DNA from: Bacteroidota bacterium
Lineage (GTDB): Bacteria > Bacteroidota > Bacteroidia > Chitinophagales > Chitinophagaceae
Direction: 5' to 3'
Assembly (NCBI GenBank): GCA_005789565.1
Contig: SXXL01000006.1
Coordinates: 1 to 64,000 of the forward strand
DNA: 64,000 nt
The notes beneath the pieces are model-generated. The model was not told where the DNA came from. It saw only the letters and a program-made list of their open reading frames with translations, and did not search any database. Shown one piece after another: positions 19,482-29,013 of this stretch. A program made the translations under genes and the position numbers. Within the stretch, counting starts at the first letter, position 1. Each line of letters opens with the position of its first letter.

Positions 19482-19540
19482 ACTAATAACTAAAAACTAA
19501 TAACTATAACTCCGAACTCCGAACGCTGAACTCCGAACTA
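19482..19540. repeat. Heptanucleotide array, GTTCGGA class grading into GTTATTA
   Basis: Reverse strand: GTTCGGA GTTCAGC GTTCGGA GTTCGGA GTTATA GTTATTA GTTTTTA GTTATTA. Confidence 0.85.
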
Positions 19541-19936
19541 GCAGTCTTGACACAATTCAACCAACACCCCCCCGGCCGACTTCGGGTGTATGAAACAAAC
19601 CCATTTACCATCCGCCCCGGGCTTGGGCTCCTCGTTCAGCAACTGAAATCCGGCTGCCTTCTTTTGCTCCATTTCGGCCCGGATATCGGCCACGGCAAAG
19701 GCGATGTGATGCAACCCTTCCCCCCGTTTTTCGATGAACTGGGCTATGACCCCGTCGGGGGTGGTCGATTCCAATAGCTCGATCTTGGTCTCCCCCTGCC
19801 TAAAAAAGGCGGTACGGACCTTTTCGGAGGCTACCTCTTCGGTTTTATAGCAGTTCGTCCCCAACAGCTGTTCGTAGCGGGGGATGGCCTCGGCGAGGGA
19901 CCGGACCGCAATCCCGATGTGTTCCACCTTTTCCAT
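19538..19936 (-). CDS. mce: Methylmalonyl-CoA epimerase
   Basis: MEKVEHIGIAVRSLAEAIPRYEQLLG...GEGLHHIAFAVADI...IHPKSAGGVLVELCQ. Confidence 0.92.
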   Translation of the reverse strand: MEKVEHIGIAVRSLAEAIPRYEQLLGTNCYKTEEVASEKVRTAFFRQGETKIELLESTTPDGVIAQFIEKRGEGLHHIAFAVADIRAEMEQKKAAGFQLLNEEPKPGADGKWVCFIHPKSAGGVLVELCQDC

Positions 19937-20023
19937 GGCAGTCAGCAGATTAAGAAGTGCTTACGCGTAAAGAAATTTCTCATTTCCCCTCGAAATTACC
20001 ATATACGGTACAACCTTTTGCGG

Positions 20024-20031
20024 TAATTTTG
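20024..20031 (+). promoter_or_regulatory. TAnnTTTG -7-like element for iscS
   Basis: TAATTTTG upstream of iscS. Confidence 0.5.
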
Positions 20032-20060
20032 CGTTCTTCTATCGAACGATAAATCATCTT

Positions 20061-21278
20061 ATGCTGAACCTTCCCGTTTACCTGGATCACAATGCCACCA
20101 CCCCCTGCGACCCGCGCGTGGTAGAGGCCATGATCCCCTTTTTCACCCAAAACTTCGGCAATGCCGCCAGCCGTAACCATCCCTTCGGATGGCAAGCCGA
20201 GGAGGGGGTTGAACAGGCCCGCGAACAAGTCGCCAAACTGATCGGGGCCGATCCCAAAGAGATCATCTTTACCTCCGGCGCCACGGAGGGCGACAACCTC
20301 GGCATCAAGGGGGTTTTCGATATGTACGCTTCCAAAGGCAATCACATCATCACTTGTAACATCGAACACAAAGCCGTACTCGATACGTGCAAACACATCG
20401 AACGCGAAGGCGGGGAGGTGACCTATCTCGACGTGAAGCCGAACGGACTGATCGACCTGCAGGAACTGGAGGCGGCCATCAAGCCCACCACCATTCTGAT
20501 CGCCATCATGTACGCCAATAACGAGATCGGCACCATCATGCCGGTGCGCGAGATCAGCGCTATCGCCCGCAAACACGGCGTGCTGTTCTTCACTGACGGC
20601 GTACAAGCCGTCGGAAAAATTGCGGTCGACGTGAACAAAGACGGTATCGATCTGATGGCCTTCACGGCCCATAAAATGTATGGTCCCAAAGGTGTGGGCG
20701 CCCTCTACGTCCGACGCAAAAATCCCCGCGTCAAAGTCACCGCCCAGATCGACGGCGGCGGACACGAGCGCGGCATGCGCAGCGGCACCCTCAATGTGCC
20801 CGGCATCGTTGGTTTCGGCAAAGCCTGCGAGATCTGCATGCAAGAAATGGAATCCGATACCGCCCGGATCATCAAACTGCGCGATAAACTGGAAAACGCC
20901 CTTTTACAAGTCGATGAATCTTACCTGAACGGCGACAAGGAACAACGCCTGCCCCACGTCACCAATATCTCCTTCAAATACGTAGAGGGAGAGGGACTCC
21001 TGATGGGGTTCAATAAGAACATCGCCCTCTCCTCCGGCTCCGCCTGTACCTCCGCCTCCCTGGAGCCCTCCTATGTGCTCAAGGCGCTGGGACTCGGCGA
21101 TGACCTCGCGCACAGTTCCCTTCGCTTCGGCCTCGGGCGCTACACCACCGAAGAACAGATCGATTTTACCGTCGAACAAGTGACCGGCACGGTCAATAAA
21201 CTCCGGGAGATGAGCCCGCTTTGGGAAATGTTCAAAGAAGGCATCGACCTGAACACCGTTCAGTGGGCCCACCATTGA
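20061..21278 (+). CDS. iscS: Cysteine desulfurase
   Basis: YLDHNATTPCDPRV, FTSGATEGDNL, AFTAHKMYGPKGVGALYVR, SSGSACTSASLEPSYVL. Confidence 0.95.
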   Translation: MLNLPVYLDHNATTPCDPRVVEAMIPFFTQNFGNAASRNHPFGWQAEEGVEQAREQVAKLIGADPKEIIFTSGATEGDNLGIKGVFDMYASKGNHIITCNIEHKAVLDTCKHIEREGGEVTYLDVKPNGLIDLQELEAAIKPTTILIAIMYANNEIGTIMPVREISAIARKHGVLFFTDGVQAVGKIAVDVNKDGIDLMAFTAHKMYGPKGVGALYVRRKNPRVKVTAQIDGGGHERGMRSGTLNVPGIVGFGKACEICMQEMESDTARIIKLRDKLENALLQVDESYLNGDKEQRLPHVTNISFKYVEGEGLLMGFNKNIALSSGSACTSASLEPSYVLKALGLGDDLAHSSLRFGLGRYTTEEQIDFTVEQVTGTVNKLREMSPLWEMFKEGIDLNTVQWAHH

Positions 21279-21307
21279 TTTTTTAAAAAAAAGTAACTTT
21301 ACTCATT

Positions 21308-21727
21308 ATGGCATACAGCGAAAAAGTAATCGACCACTACCAGAACCCCAAAAACGTGGGTACGTTGGATAAGGCAAAAAATAACGTGGGAACCGGTTTG
21401 GTCGGTGCCCCCGAATGCGGCGACGTCATGCGCCTCCAAATCGAAGTGGATGAAGCCACCGGCATCATCAAAGACGCTAAGTTCAAAACCTTCGGTTGCG
21501 GATCGGCCATCGCCTCCTCCTCCCTCGCCACCGAGTGGCTGAAAGGAAAATCAGTCGATGAAGCCGTGAAGATCGATAACATGACCATCGTGGAGGAACT
21601 CAACCTGCCGCCCGTCAAGATCCACTGCTCCGTGCTGGCCGAAGATGCCATCAAGGCCGCGATCAACGACTACCGGAAGAAGAATGGATTGGAGGAACTG
21701 CAGTTTGATGAGTCCGTAGTCCATTAG
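21308..21727 (+). CDS. iscU: Fe-S cluster assembly scaffold IscU
   Basis: YSEKVIDHYQNPKNVGTL, GAPECGDVM, KTFGCGSAIASSSLATEW, LPPVKIHCSVLAEDAI. Confidence 0.96.
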   Translation: MAYSEKVIDHYQNPKNVGTLDKAKNNVGTGLVGAPECGDVMRLQIEVDEATGIIKDAKFKTFGCGSAIASSSLATEWLKGKSVDEAVKIDNMTIVEELNLPPVKIHCSVLAEDAIKAAINDYRKKNGLEELQFDESVVH

Positions 21728-21736
21728 GCCTACGGC

Positions 21737-21774
21737 CAGTTTGAACAGTTTGAATAGTTTGAAAGTTTTTGAAG
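21737..21774. repeat. Nonanucleotide array CAGTTTGAA x2, TAGTTTGAA, AGTTTTTGAA
   Basis: Read directly in the iscU-iscA gap. Confidence 0.8.
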
Positions 21775-21779
21775 TTGTT

Positions 21780-22151
21780 ATGAGTGATACGTTAGCGATA
21801 GAGACGAAGCCACAGAATGCCATTTTCGTGAGTGAAAAGGCAGCGGAGAAGGTGCGTCAGTTGATGCAGGAGGCGGGCGTGGCCGATGATCCTTCCTATT
21901 TTCTACGCGTAGGCGTGGTGGGAGGGGGTTGCTCCGGACTCAGCTATAAGATGGATTTTGACAACGAGGTTGGTGCGACCGACCAAACATTCGAAGACAA
22001 CGGCGTCAAGATCGTTACCGACCTCAAGAGCTTTCTGTACCTGGTGAACACCGTTCTGGAGTTCTCCGACGGATTGAACGGGAAAGGCTTTCATTTCGCC
22101 AATCCCAATGCCAGCCGCACCTGTGGTTGTGGCGAAAGCTTTTCCGTGTAA
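21780..22151 (+). CDS. iscA: HesB/IscA-family iron-sulfur assembly protein
   Basis: FLRVGVVGGGCSGLSYKMDF and C-terminal SRTCGCGESFSV. Confidence 0.93.
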   Translation: MSDTLAIETKPQNAIFVSEKAAEKVRQLMQEAGVADDPSYFLRVGVVGGGCSGLSYKMDFDNEVGATDQTFEDNGVKIVTDLKSFLYLVNTVLEFSDGLNGKGFHFANPNASRTCGCGESFSV

Positions 22152-22207
22152 TTTTACCGAAACCCCCGGTCGCAATTTTCATCCCGCCCGGGACGTTATC
22201 CTCCTGC

Positions 22208-22930
22208 ATGTGGCCGGTCTGTAAAAAAGAACTCCGACAATTTTTTTCCGGTCTTACCGGCTACCTCGCCATCGCGGTGTTTTTGGTGGTGAACGGACTG
22301 GCCCTCTTTGTCTTCAACGACAACCTCTTCGATTACGGCTATGCCACCCTCGATCCTTTCTTTGCCCTTGCCCCCTGGATCCTGTTATTCCTGATCCCCG
22401 CCATCACCATGCGCAGTTTTGCCGATGAATTTCGCACCGGCACTTATGAGATCTTGCAGGCACAACCCCTCTCTACCTTTCGAATCCTGTTCGGAAAATA
22501 CCTGGCTGCCCTGCTGGTTGTTCTGCTGGCGTTGATCCCCACCTTCCTGTACGCACTTACGATCAATCAACTTGCCGCCGGTCAGGGACTGGATGCCGGT
22601 GCCACCCTCGGCGCCTATTTCGGATTGATCCTGCTGGCCGGCGTATTCGCCACCATCGGTCTCTATTGCAGCAGCCTCACCGCCAACGCGGTCGTGGCCT
22701 TTCTGCTCGCCGCGATCGGATGCGGGCTTATTCATTACGGCGCACAAGCCATCAGCCAACTACCGGCCTTTTCCGGAACCTGGGATTATTTCATCGACAG
22801 GGCCGGGATCGAATTTCATTACCGAAGCATTCGTCGCGGACTCCTCGATAGTCGCGATTTGATCTATTTTATCTCCATCATCTCTGCTTTTCTGTTACTC
22901 ACCCTCCGAAACCTGCAACGCCGCCGATGA
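22208..22930 (+). CDS. gldF: Gliding-motility ABC transporter permease GldF
   Basis: Multi-TM ABC-2 permease: CKKELRQFFSGLTGYLAIAVFLVVNGL...ITMRSFADEFRTGTYEILQAQPLS; directly upstream of gldG. Confidence 0.92.
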   Translation: MWPVCKKELRQFFSGLTGYLAIAVFLVVNGLALFVFNDNLFDYGYATLDPFFALAPWILLFLIPAITMRSFADEFRTGTYEILQAQPLSTFRILFGKYLAALLVVLLALIPTFLYALTINQLAAGQGLDAGATLGAYFGLILLAGVFATIGLYCSSLTANAVVAFLLAAIGCGLIHYGAQAISQLPAFSGTWDYFIDRAGIEFHYRSIRRGLLDSRDLIYFISIISAFLLLTLRNLQRRR

Positions 22931-24660
22931 TCGATCGCCTGCACCATATTTTCTTGCGACGGGGAGGCGGTTGGATCCTGTTGCCAGTCCTGTTCCTGGT
23001 CAACGCCTTGGCAACGATCGGTTCCTTTCAAATCGACCTCACGGCAGATAAACGCTACACGCTGAGTCCCGCTACCCAACAGCTGGTTCGTTCCCTCACG
23101 GCACCCATTACCATCGACGTCTTTTTGGAAGGGGAATTTCCCGCCGGCTTTCGCAAACTGGCCAATAGCACCCGCGAATTTCTGGAGTTGCTGAAAAAAG
23201 AGAATGGACCGAACATTCAATTTCGTTTTGTCTCCCCCGAAGCATTACAAGAGAATAACCTGCCCTTCTCGGATACGCTCACCAAACTGGGCGCCCTGCC
23301 CATCAACCTGACCGTGCAACAGAAGGCCGGGCAATCCACCAACCTGCTCTATCCCTTTGCTTGGATAAGGAGCGGGGAACGCCAAGAACTGGTGCCCCTG
23401 TTCGGTGGATCCAAAGGACGGATCAGTCAAGAAGAGATCAACGGAGCCGAAACCTTACTCGAGTATCAATTTGCCAGCACCATTCGCAAGTTGAGTACGA
23501 CCGGACGGGCCACCATCGCCTATGAAATGGGACATGGGCAGCCCACCGACCTCCGCGGATACGATCTTGAAAACACACTAAAGGCCGATTATCGCTTTGG
23601 CTTGTTGAATATCCAAGATTCCCTGACGATCCCCGAAGGGATCGATGTGCTGATGATCGTCAAACCCACACAGGCTTTCTCGGAAGACGATAAGATCAAA
23701 CTCGATCAGTTCGTGATGCGCGGCGGAAAACTCCTGCTCTTCCTCGATAATCTCATCGCGGAGCTGGATAGCCTGATGGCAAAACCAACCGGTGAAACCA
23801 TCGCGTATGACCGTAACCTCGAACTCACCGATCTTTTGTTCCGTTATGGATGCCGGATCAATTCTGATCTGGTAATGGATCTTCAATCCGAGTTCATTCC
23901 ACTGGTAGTTGGCGGCTCACCCGAAAACCCACAGTTGGAGTATCTGCGGTGGAATTATTTTCCGCTGCTGACCGGAGCCGGTCCCTTTGCCAAAAGTCTG
24001 GGCTACGTCTCCACCCGTTTCGCCAACTCCATCGACACCATAGAGGTGGCGGGGATCACCAAAACCCCGATTCTGGTTTCTTCCAATCATTCCCGACGGC
24101 TCTCCACTCCGGTCATGATTCGCTTCGATGAGAATCGCAACGCGCCGGAGGATGAGCAATTCCGGTTGTCCAATCTGCCCATCGGCTATTTGCTCGAGGG
24201 AAATTTCACTTCCCTGTTCGCCAACCGCATCAGCCAGACCTGGCGCGACAGCCTGCAGCGGGCCGGTAAACCCTTTCAACCCCGATCCACCACCAACCGC
24301 ATGATCGTAGTGTCGGATGGTGATGTGGTGCTAAATGAAGTCTCATCCCGCACGGGCCCACTTCCGATGGGATGGAATCGATATAATTATTTGGCCTACC
24401 AGGAGGGGCAACCCGGGGGACAATACTTCATCCCCGCCGCCAACCGCGATTTCCTTAAACTCTCCATCGAACAATTGATCGGCGACCCGGCCATCATGGC
24501 CACGCGCAACAAAGAGATCTTCCTCCGTTTACTGGACGCCCAAAAGATCGAAGCCACTCGCGCCCAATGGCAATTGATCAATCTAGCACTACCGCTGATT
24601 GTACTGGTGTTATTCGGCGCAGGGTTGTATGGGTGGAGGCGGAGACGGTATGCGGTATAG
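22927..24660 (+). CDS. gldG: Gliding-motility ABC transporter auxiliary protein GldG
   Basis: IDLTADKRYTLSPATQQLVRSLTAPITIDVFLEGEFPAGFRKL...; C-terminal TM with YGWRRRRYAV; overlaps gldF. Confidence 0.93.
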   Translation: MIDRLHHIFLRRGGGWILLPVLFLVNALATIGSFQIDLTADKRYTLSPATQQLVRSLTAPITIDVFLEGEFPAGFRKLANSTREFLELLKKENGPNIQFRFVSPEALQENNLPFSDTLTKLGALPINLTVQQKAGQSTNLLYPFAWIRSGERQELVPLFGGSKGRISQEEINGAETLLEYQFASTIRKLSTTGRATIAYEMGHGQPTDLRGYDLENTLKADYRFGLLNIQDSLTIPEGIDVLMIVKPTQAFSEDDKIKLDQFVMRGGKLLLFLDNLIAELDSLMAKPTGETIAYDRNLELTDLLFRYGCRINSDLVMDLQSEFIPLVVGGSPENPQLEYLRWNYFPLLTGAGPFAKSLGYVSTRFANSIDTIEVAGITKTPILVSSNHSRRLSTPVMIRFDENRNAPEDEQFRLSNLPIGYLLEGNFTSLFANRISQTWRDSLQRAGKPFQPRSTTNRMIVVSDGDVVLNEVSSRTGPLPMGWNRYNYLAYQEGQPGGQYFIPAANRDFLKLSIEQLIGDPAIMATRNKEIFLRLLDAQKIEATRAQWQLINLALPLIVLVLFGAGLYGWRRRRYAV

Positions 24661-24754
24661 TCCGCTGTCCTCCGTCGGCCGTCCGCTGTTAGTTTAGTGA
24701 TGAACGCGCTCTATTAACAATAAACTCAAAACAGCGGTCGGCGGACCGCGGACT
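24659..24754. repeat. Heptanucleotide hairpin element, GTCCGCN class
   Basis: Left GTCCGCT GTCCTCC GTCGGCC GTCCGCT GTT; right arm RC = GTCCGCG GTCCGCC GACCGCT GTT. Confidence 0.88.
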
Positions 24755-27119
24755 ACTCTTCAACATACACCCGCTTCACCCGTTGCGAAATACCGGTCAT
24801 GATCTCGTAAGGAATCGTGCCGGCCAATTCGGCCAGTTCAGTGAGTGGTAACTCGGGACCAAAGACGATGGCGGTATCACCTACTTGTACGGAAGGAATA
24901 CCGGTTATATCGACCATGAACATATCCATGCAAACGGTGCCCAGCACCGAAGCTTTTTGTCCCCCCAACATCACATACCCCACTCCGTTTCCAAGCCGGC
25001 GTGGAAATCCGTCCGCATACCCCAGCCGAAGGGTGGCGATCCGCGTGTGACGATCCATCACGGCGCGACGGTTGTAGCTGACCGAATCACCCGGTACTAA
25101 TTCTTGTATTTGTGCCACCGTGGCCAACAACCGGGCTACGGGTTTCAAGGATACCTTGTCCGTGACGGCCGGATCGATGCCATACAACCCGATTCCGATC
25201 CGAACCATGTCCAATTGCCAAGCCGGTTTTCGGATCGCAGCGGCTGAATTCGCCAAGTGGATCAACGGTTGGGCCGAACAAGCCGCCCGCACGATCTCGG
25301 CACCCCGCAAGAGTGTATTCAACTGCTCTGCACTGAACGCATCGGAGGATGCATCCTCGCCCGCAGTCAAATGCGAAAAGACCGAACAAACCCGAAGGAG
25401 ATCGTTTCGCTTGAGTTCCGTGCTCATTCTCTCGTAATCACCGGACAGAATCCCCAATCGATGCATCCCTGTTTCCAACTCGATGTGAACGGGAAACGCC
25501 GTTTCCCCTTGAGCTTTTACATATTGCTGAAAGGCCAAGAGCAGGTCGATCGAATACAAGACCGGTTCCAACCGATGCTCCCGGATCGCCTCGAAGGCGG
25601 CCGGTTCGGTATTCATCACCAGGATCGGTAAACGAATGCCAGCGGTACGCAGCGCCACGCCCTCATCGGCATACGCTACGCCGAGGTAAGCGATCCCCTC
25701 CTCCTGCATCACTCGGGCGACCTCGACGCCGCCACTGCCATAGGCGAAGGATTTGACCATGGCCATGATCTTGGTGCCGGCACGAAGAACGGACTGATAC
25801 TGCCGGATGTTATGCCGCAAAGCGCCCAGATCGATCTCCAGCCGCGTCTGATGTAACTGTGCTTCCAACAAAGGCAACAACCTTTCCATCTCAAATCGTC
25901 GGGCCCCTTTCAGTAAGATCGCTTCGCGATGAAAGGAATGCGCCACAAAGGTTGTTTCCAGTGCTTTTCGGTTGGGGTAAGACTCCACCCGCAACGATTC
26001 AAACGAACGCTGTTGGAGGAAAGCTTGAAAATTCGGCCCGATCGTGATCAGCCGGCTCACCTGATGGTGTAGCAGTAACTCCAACAACGACGCATAATCC
26101 GTTTCATCGCTCTGGGGAAGGTCGCTCAGAATGGCCGTTCGACTCAAATGACCCGACTGCTGCTTTAAGTAATTCAAGGCAATCGATAGGGAGTCCAGGT
26201 CCATGCTATACGCATCGTTCAGGATCAGGCATTGTTGAATACCCTGCTTGATCTCCAGCCGCATTTGTATCGGTTGGAGCTGTTTCATACGCAGCGCTAT
26301 GGTTTCGATCGAATAGCCAAGCAATCGCATCACCGACCAACAAGTCAGTGCATTTTGTATCGAAGCTTCATCGGTGAAGGGGATCTCGATCGTTTCTCCG
26401 TGGGTTTCGATCAGTTTCGTAAAGCCCTTCTCCTCGATCCGGTCCGATACGTCTACGGGTACGGGCATCTGCGCCCCTTCGAATAATTTTCGTTTTTCGT
26501 TTTCTTTTTCGGCGCGCGAGGCAAAGCCCTCGTCGTGTGCGGCGCCGAGGTTGGTGAGTACGCCGATCGTGGGACGAATGATGCCAGCCAACTTTTCCAT
26601 TTCACCCGGAAGAGAGATCCCGGCCTCGAATATGCCCAGCGTATGCGAGGCATTCATGTTCCAGACGCTCAGGGGAACTCCCAGCTGTGAATTGTAACTC
26701 CGGGGCGAGCGTACGATGGTATGATCGGGTGACAGCAATTGATACAGCCACTCCTTGACGATGGTCTTTCCGTTACTGCCCGTGATACCGATTACCGGAA
26801 TGGAAAACTGAGCCCGGTGATGGGCGGCCAATTGTTGCAAGGCGGTCCGTGTGTCCGTAACCTCGATGAATACCGCATCCGGATAGTTTTGACGATCGAC
26901 CGATCGACTCACCACAAATCCCCGCACACCGGCTGCATAGGCATCTGAAATAAAATCGTGCCCGTCCCGACGCTCCGAAACCAACGCAAAAAACAAGGTC
27001 CGGTTGGGGTAGGGGAGTTTGCGGGAATCATATGATAGTTCCGTGACCACGAAATCTGGGTCGATTCGGGCGGGTGCTCCGGAGAGGAGGTGTGTAATAT
27101 TCGAAATGCTGTACGTCAC
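24753..27119 (-). CDS. murF-alr: Bifunctional UDP-MurNAc-tripeptide:D-Ala-D-Ala ligase / alanine racemase
   Basis: N-terminal Mur ligase with GITGSNGKTIVKEWL; C-terminal PLP racemase IMAMVKSFAYGSGGVEVA and ending GTIPYEIMTGISQRVKRVY; 788 aa. Confidence 0.93.
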   Translation of the reverse strand: MTYSISNITHLLSGAPARIDPDFVVTELSYDSRKLPYPNRTLFFALVSERRDGHDFISDAYAAGVRGFVVSRSVDRQNYPDAVFIEVTDTRTALQQLAAHHRAQFSIPVIGITGSNGKTIVKEWLYQLLSPDHTIVRSPRSYNSQLGVPLSVWNMNASHTLGIFEAGISLPGEMEKLAGIIRPTIGVLTNLGAAHDEGFASRAEKENEKRKLFEGAQMPVPVDVSDRIEEKGFTKLIETHGETIEIPFTDEASIQNALTCWSVMRLLGYSIETIALRMKQLQPIQMRLEIKQGIQQCLILNDAYSMDLDSLSIALNYLKQQSGHLSRTAILSDLPQSDETDYASLLELLLHHQVSRLITIGPNFQAFLQQRSFESLRVESYPNRKALETTFVAHSFHREAILLKGARRFEMERLLPLLEAQLHQTRLEIDLGALRHNIRQYQSVLRAGTKIMAMVKSFAYGSGGVEVARVMQEEGIAYLGVAYADEGVALRTAGIRLPILVMNTEPAAFEAIREHRLEPVLYSIDLLLAFQQYVKAQGETAFPVHIELETGMHRLGILSGDYERMSTELKRNDLLRVCSVFSHLTAGEDASSDAFSAEQLNTLLRGAEIVRAACSAQPLIHLANSAAAIRKPAWQLDMVRIGIGLYGIDPAVTDKVSLKPVARLLATVAQIQELVPGDSVSYNRRAVMDRHTRIATLRLGYADGFPRRLGNGVGYVMLGGQKASVLGTVCMDMFMVDITGIPSVQVGDTAIVFGPELPLTELAELAGTIPYEIMTGISQRVKRVYVEE

Positions 27120-27129
27120 GGAACTATCA

Positions 27130-27183
27130 GTTCAGAGTTCAGAGTTCGGAGTTCGGAGTTCAGAGTTCGGAGTTCAGAGTTAG
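27130..27183. repeat. Heptanucleotide array, GTTCAGA/GTTCGGA class, seven full units
   Basis: GTTCAGA GTTCAGA GTTCGGA GTTCGGA GTTCAGA GTTCGGA GTTCAGA GTTAG. Confidence 0.95.
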
Positions 27184-27205
27184 TTTTTGGGCGGTTGTCT
27201 ACTGT

Positions 27206-28159
27206 TCACCCAAGTTTCTCCGGGGTTCCGGGTTTTTTCATGAAGATGGAGTAGAAGATGGAGCCGCCGATGCAGAGCATGATCACCCCGAGCGAGAGGG
27301 CGACCATCGTCGTTTTGTCGAACCATTGATTGAGCCAATGTTCGGCCAGCATTTTGACACCGATGAAAACCAGTACGATCGAGATGCCCTGAGGCAAATA
27401 ATCAAATTGACTGACCGCTCCCCGCAACAGGAAGAAAAGCGAGCGCAGGCCCAGCACGGCGAAAATATTGGAGGTGTAGATGACCATTTTATCGCGCGAG
27501 ATACCTATCACGGCCGGGATCGAATCCAATGCAAAGACCAGATCGATCGCAGCGAGCATCACCACCACTACGAACAAAGTGGTGTAGGCAGGGCGACCAT
27601 TTTCTCGGACCATGAATTTTCCATCCCCATCATGCGGCACCAGAGGCAGAAACTTCTTAAGGAATATGTAGATCTTGCTCTGCTTGGGGTCGAACTCTTT
27701 CTCTTCCGTGGAGGTGAACATTTTGTAACCGGTATAGACCAGGAAGACGCCAAAAATATATAGGATCCAATGAAACCGATCGACCAGGGCCACACCCACC
27801 GTGATGAATACGATCCGAAAAACGATCGCCATTAAGATGCCGATCAGCAACACCCGGCCATAATTGCGCGGGGCAACCGAGAAGGCGGAAAAGATGAGGA
27901 TAAAGACGAAAATGTTGTCGATGCTCAAACTCCATTCCATCAAATAGGCACTCAAGTATTGCAGCGCGATGGTTTGTCCCTTTTCATACCAGACGAAGAA
28001 GAAAAAAGCCAGGGCTAGTCCCACCCAGAAAAATGTTTGATTAAGTGCCTGCCGGATCGACACCTGCTGGTTCTTCTTGCTGAGCAATCCCAGGTCAAAG
28101 ATCAGCGCTAGAGCTAAAATGATTCCGAATACGAGGTAGGTGATTTGATCGACGGTCAT
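27206..28159 (-). CDS. TerC/Alx-family integral membrane protein
   Basis: YLMEWSLSIDNIFVFILIFSAF, AAIDLVFALDSIPAVIGISRD; multi-TM. Confidence 0.92.
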   Translation of the reverse strand: MTVDQITYLVFGIILALALIFDLGLLSKKNQQVSIRQALNQTFFWVGLALAFFFFVWYEKGQTIALQYLSAYLMEWSLSIDNIFVFILIFSAFSVAPRNYGRVLLIGILMAIVFRIVFITVGVALVDRFHWILYIFGVFLVYTGYKMFTSTEEKEFDPKQSKIYIFLKKFLPLVPHDGDGKFMVRENGRPAYTTLFVVVVMLAAIDLVFALDSIPAVIGISRDKMVIYTSNIFAVLGLRSLFFLLRGAVSQFDYLPQGISIVLVFIGVKMLAEHWLNQWFDKTTMVALSLGVIMLCIGGSIFYSIFMKKPGTPEKLG

Positions 28160-28178
28160 GCCGTAAAGGTAATTTAAT

Positions 28179-28227
28179 GTCCGCAGTCCGCGGTCGGCCG
28201 TCAGCGGTCAGTGGACTGCGGTCAGTA
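28179..28227. repeat. Heptanucleotide array, GTCCGCN class, with internal inverted repeat
   Basis: GTCCGCA GTCCGCG GTCGGCC GTCAGCG GTCAGTG GACTGCG GTCAGTA; inverted CCGCAGTCC/GGACTGCGG. Confidence 0.88.
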
Positions 28228-28228
28228 A

Positions 28229-28939
28229 TTAAAAAATCTCCCTCGTATCGTTATGTCGTTGGCTGGTGCTGATGGTGGGATTGCCGGTTTTATCGGCCGT
28301 GGGTGTCAGCAAGCGTTTTTGGAAGAAGAAGAGGACGAGGACGCCGATGGAGATGGAGGCGTCGGCGATGTTGAAAATGGGACTAAAAAATTCGAATTCC
28401 TCTCCGCCCACCATAGGAACCCAGTTGGGCCAGTTGGTTTGGAGGATGGGGAAGTAGAGCATATCAACGACACTGCCGTGCAGGAACGAGGAGTAGCCGC
28501 TGCTGCCCAGATGAGCGGTACCTACATAGGATACATAGTCGCCCACCGCGGCATCATAATGGAGGCCTTTGTCGAAGATCATACCATAGAACATGCTGTC
28601 GATCAGGTTACCCAGGGCTCCGGCATATATCAGGCCGGCACAGATCATGAGTCCCCGGGAATAATCTTCTTTAGTCATTTTATTCAGGTACCAGGTCCCG
28701 AATATCACGGCCCCCAAGCGGAACAAGGTCAGGATCATCTTTCCGGTCTCATTCCCAAACTTCCAACCCCAAGCCATCCCCGGATTTTCGATGAAATAAA
28801 TTCGGAACCAATCCATTCCGCCCACCCGCATCACCTCCCCAATCGGATACTCCGTCTTGATCCAAACTTTCAAAGCCTGATCCAACACGATCACCCCCGC
28901 AATCAACAACACCAAGTATGTAGGCTTTAACTTTCTCAT
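28229..28939 (-). CDS. lspA: Lipoprotein signal peptidase
   Basis: LIAGVIVLDQALKVWIKTEYPIGE, GALGNLIDSMFYG, HGSVVDMLYFP, FNIADASISIGV catalytic Asp motifs. Confidence 0.92.
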   Translation of the reverse strand: MRKLKPTYLVLLIAGVIVLDQALKVWIKTEYPIGEVMRVGGMDWFRIYFIENPGMAWGWKFGNETGKMILTLFRLGAVIFGTWYLNKMTKEDYSRGLMICAGLIYAGALGNLIDSMFYGMIFDKGLHYDAAVGDYVSYVGTAHLGSSGYSSFLHGSVVDMLYFPILQTNWPNWVPMVGGEEFEFFSPIFNIADASISIGVLVLFFFQKRLLTPTADKTGNPTISTSQRHNDTREIF

Positions 28940-28944
28940 CACTT

Positions 28945-28996
28945 AACTAAAAAACTATAAACTAACGACCCAAACTTCTCAAACTTCTCAAACTGG
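28945..28996. repeat. Degenerate array with 9-nt period (AAACTTCTC)
   Basis: AAACTTCTC AAACTTCTC AAACTGG preceded by TAACTAAAAAACTATAAACTAACG. Confidence 0.7.
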
Positions 28997-29013
28997 CCGG
29001 ATGCAATATCATC

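Noticed and set aside
21717-21727. GTCCGTA GTCCATT at the iscU 3' end considered a heptad intrusion
   Set aside because: Only two imperfect units; too short to separate from chance.
24753-27119. murF-alr fusion considered novel
   Set aside because: Bifunctional MurF/Alr proteins are well known in Bacteroidota.
27130-27183. Heptad array considered as a CRISPR array
   Set aside because: Direct 7-nt tandem units without spacers; no cas genes in the window.
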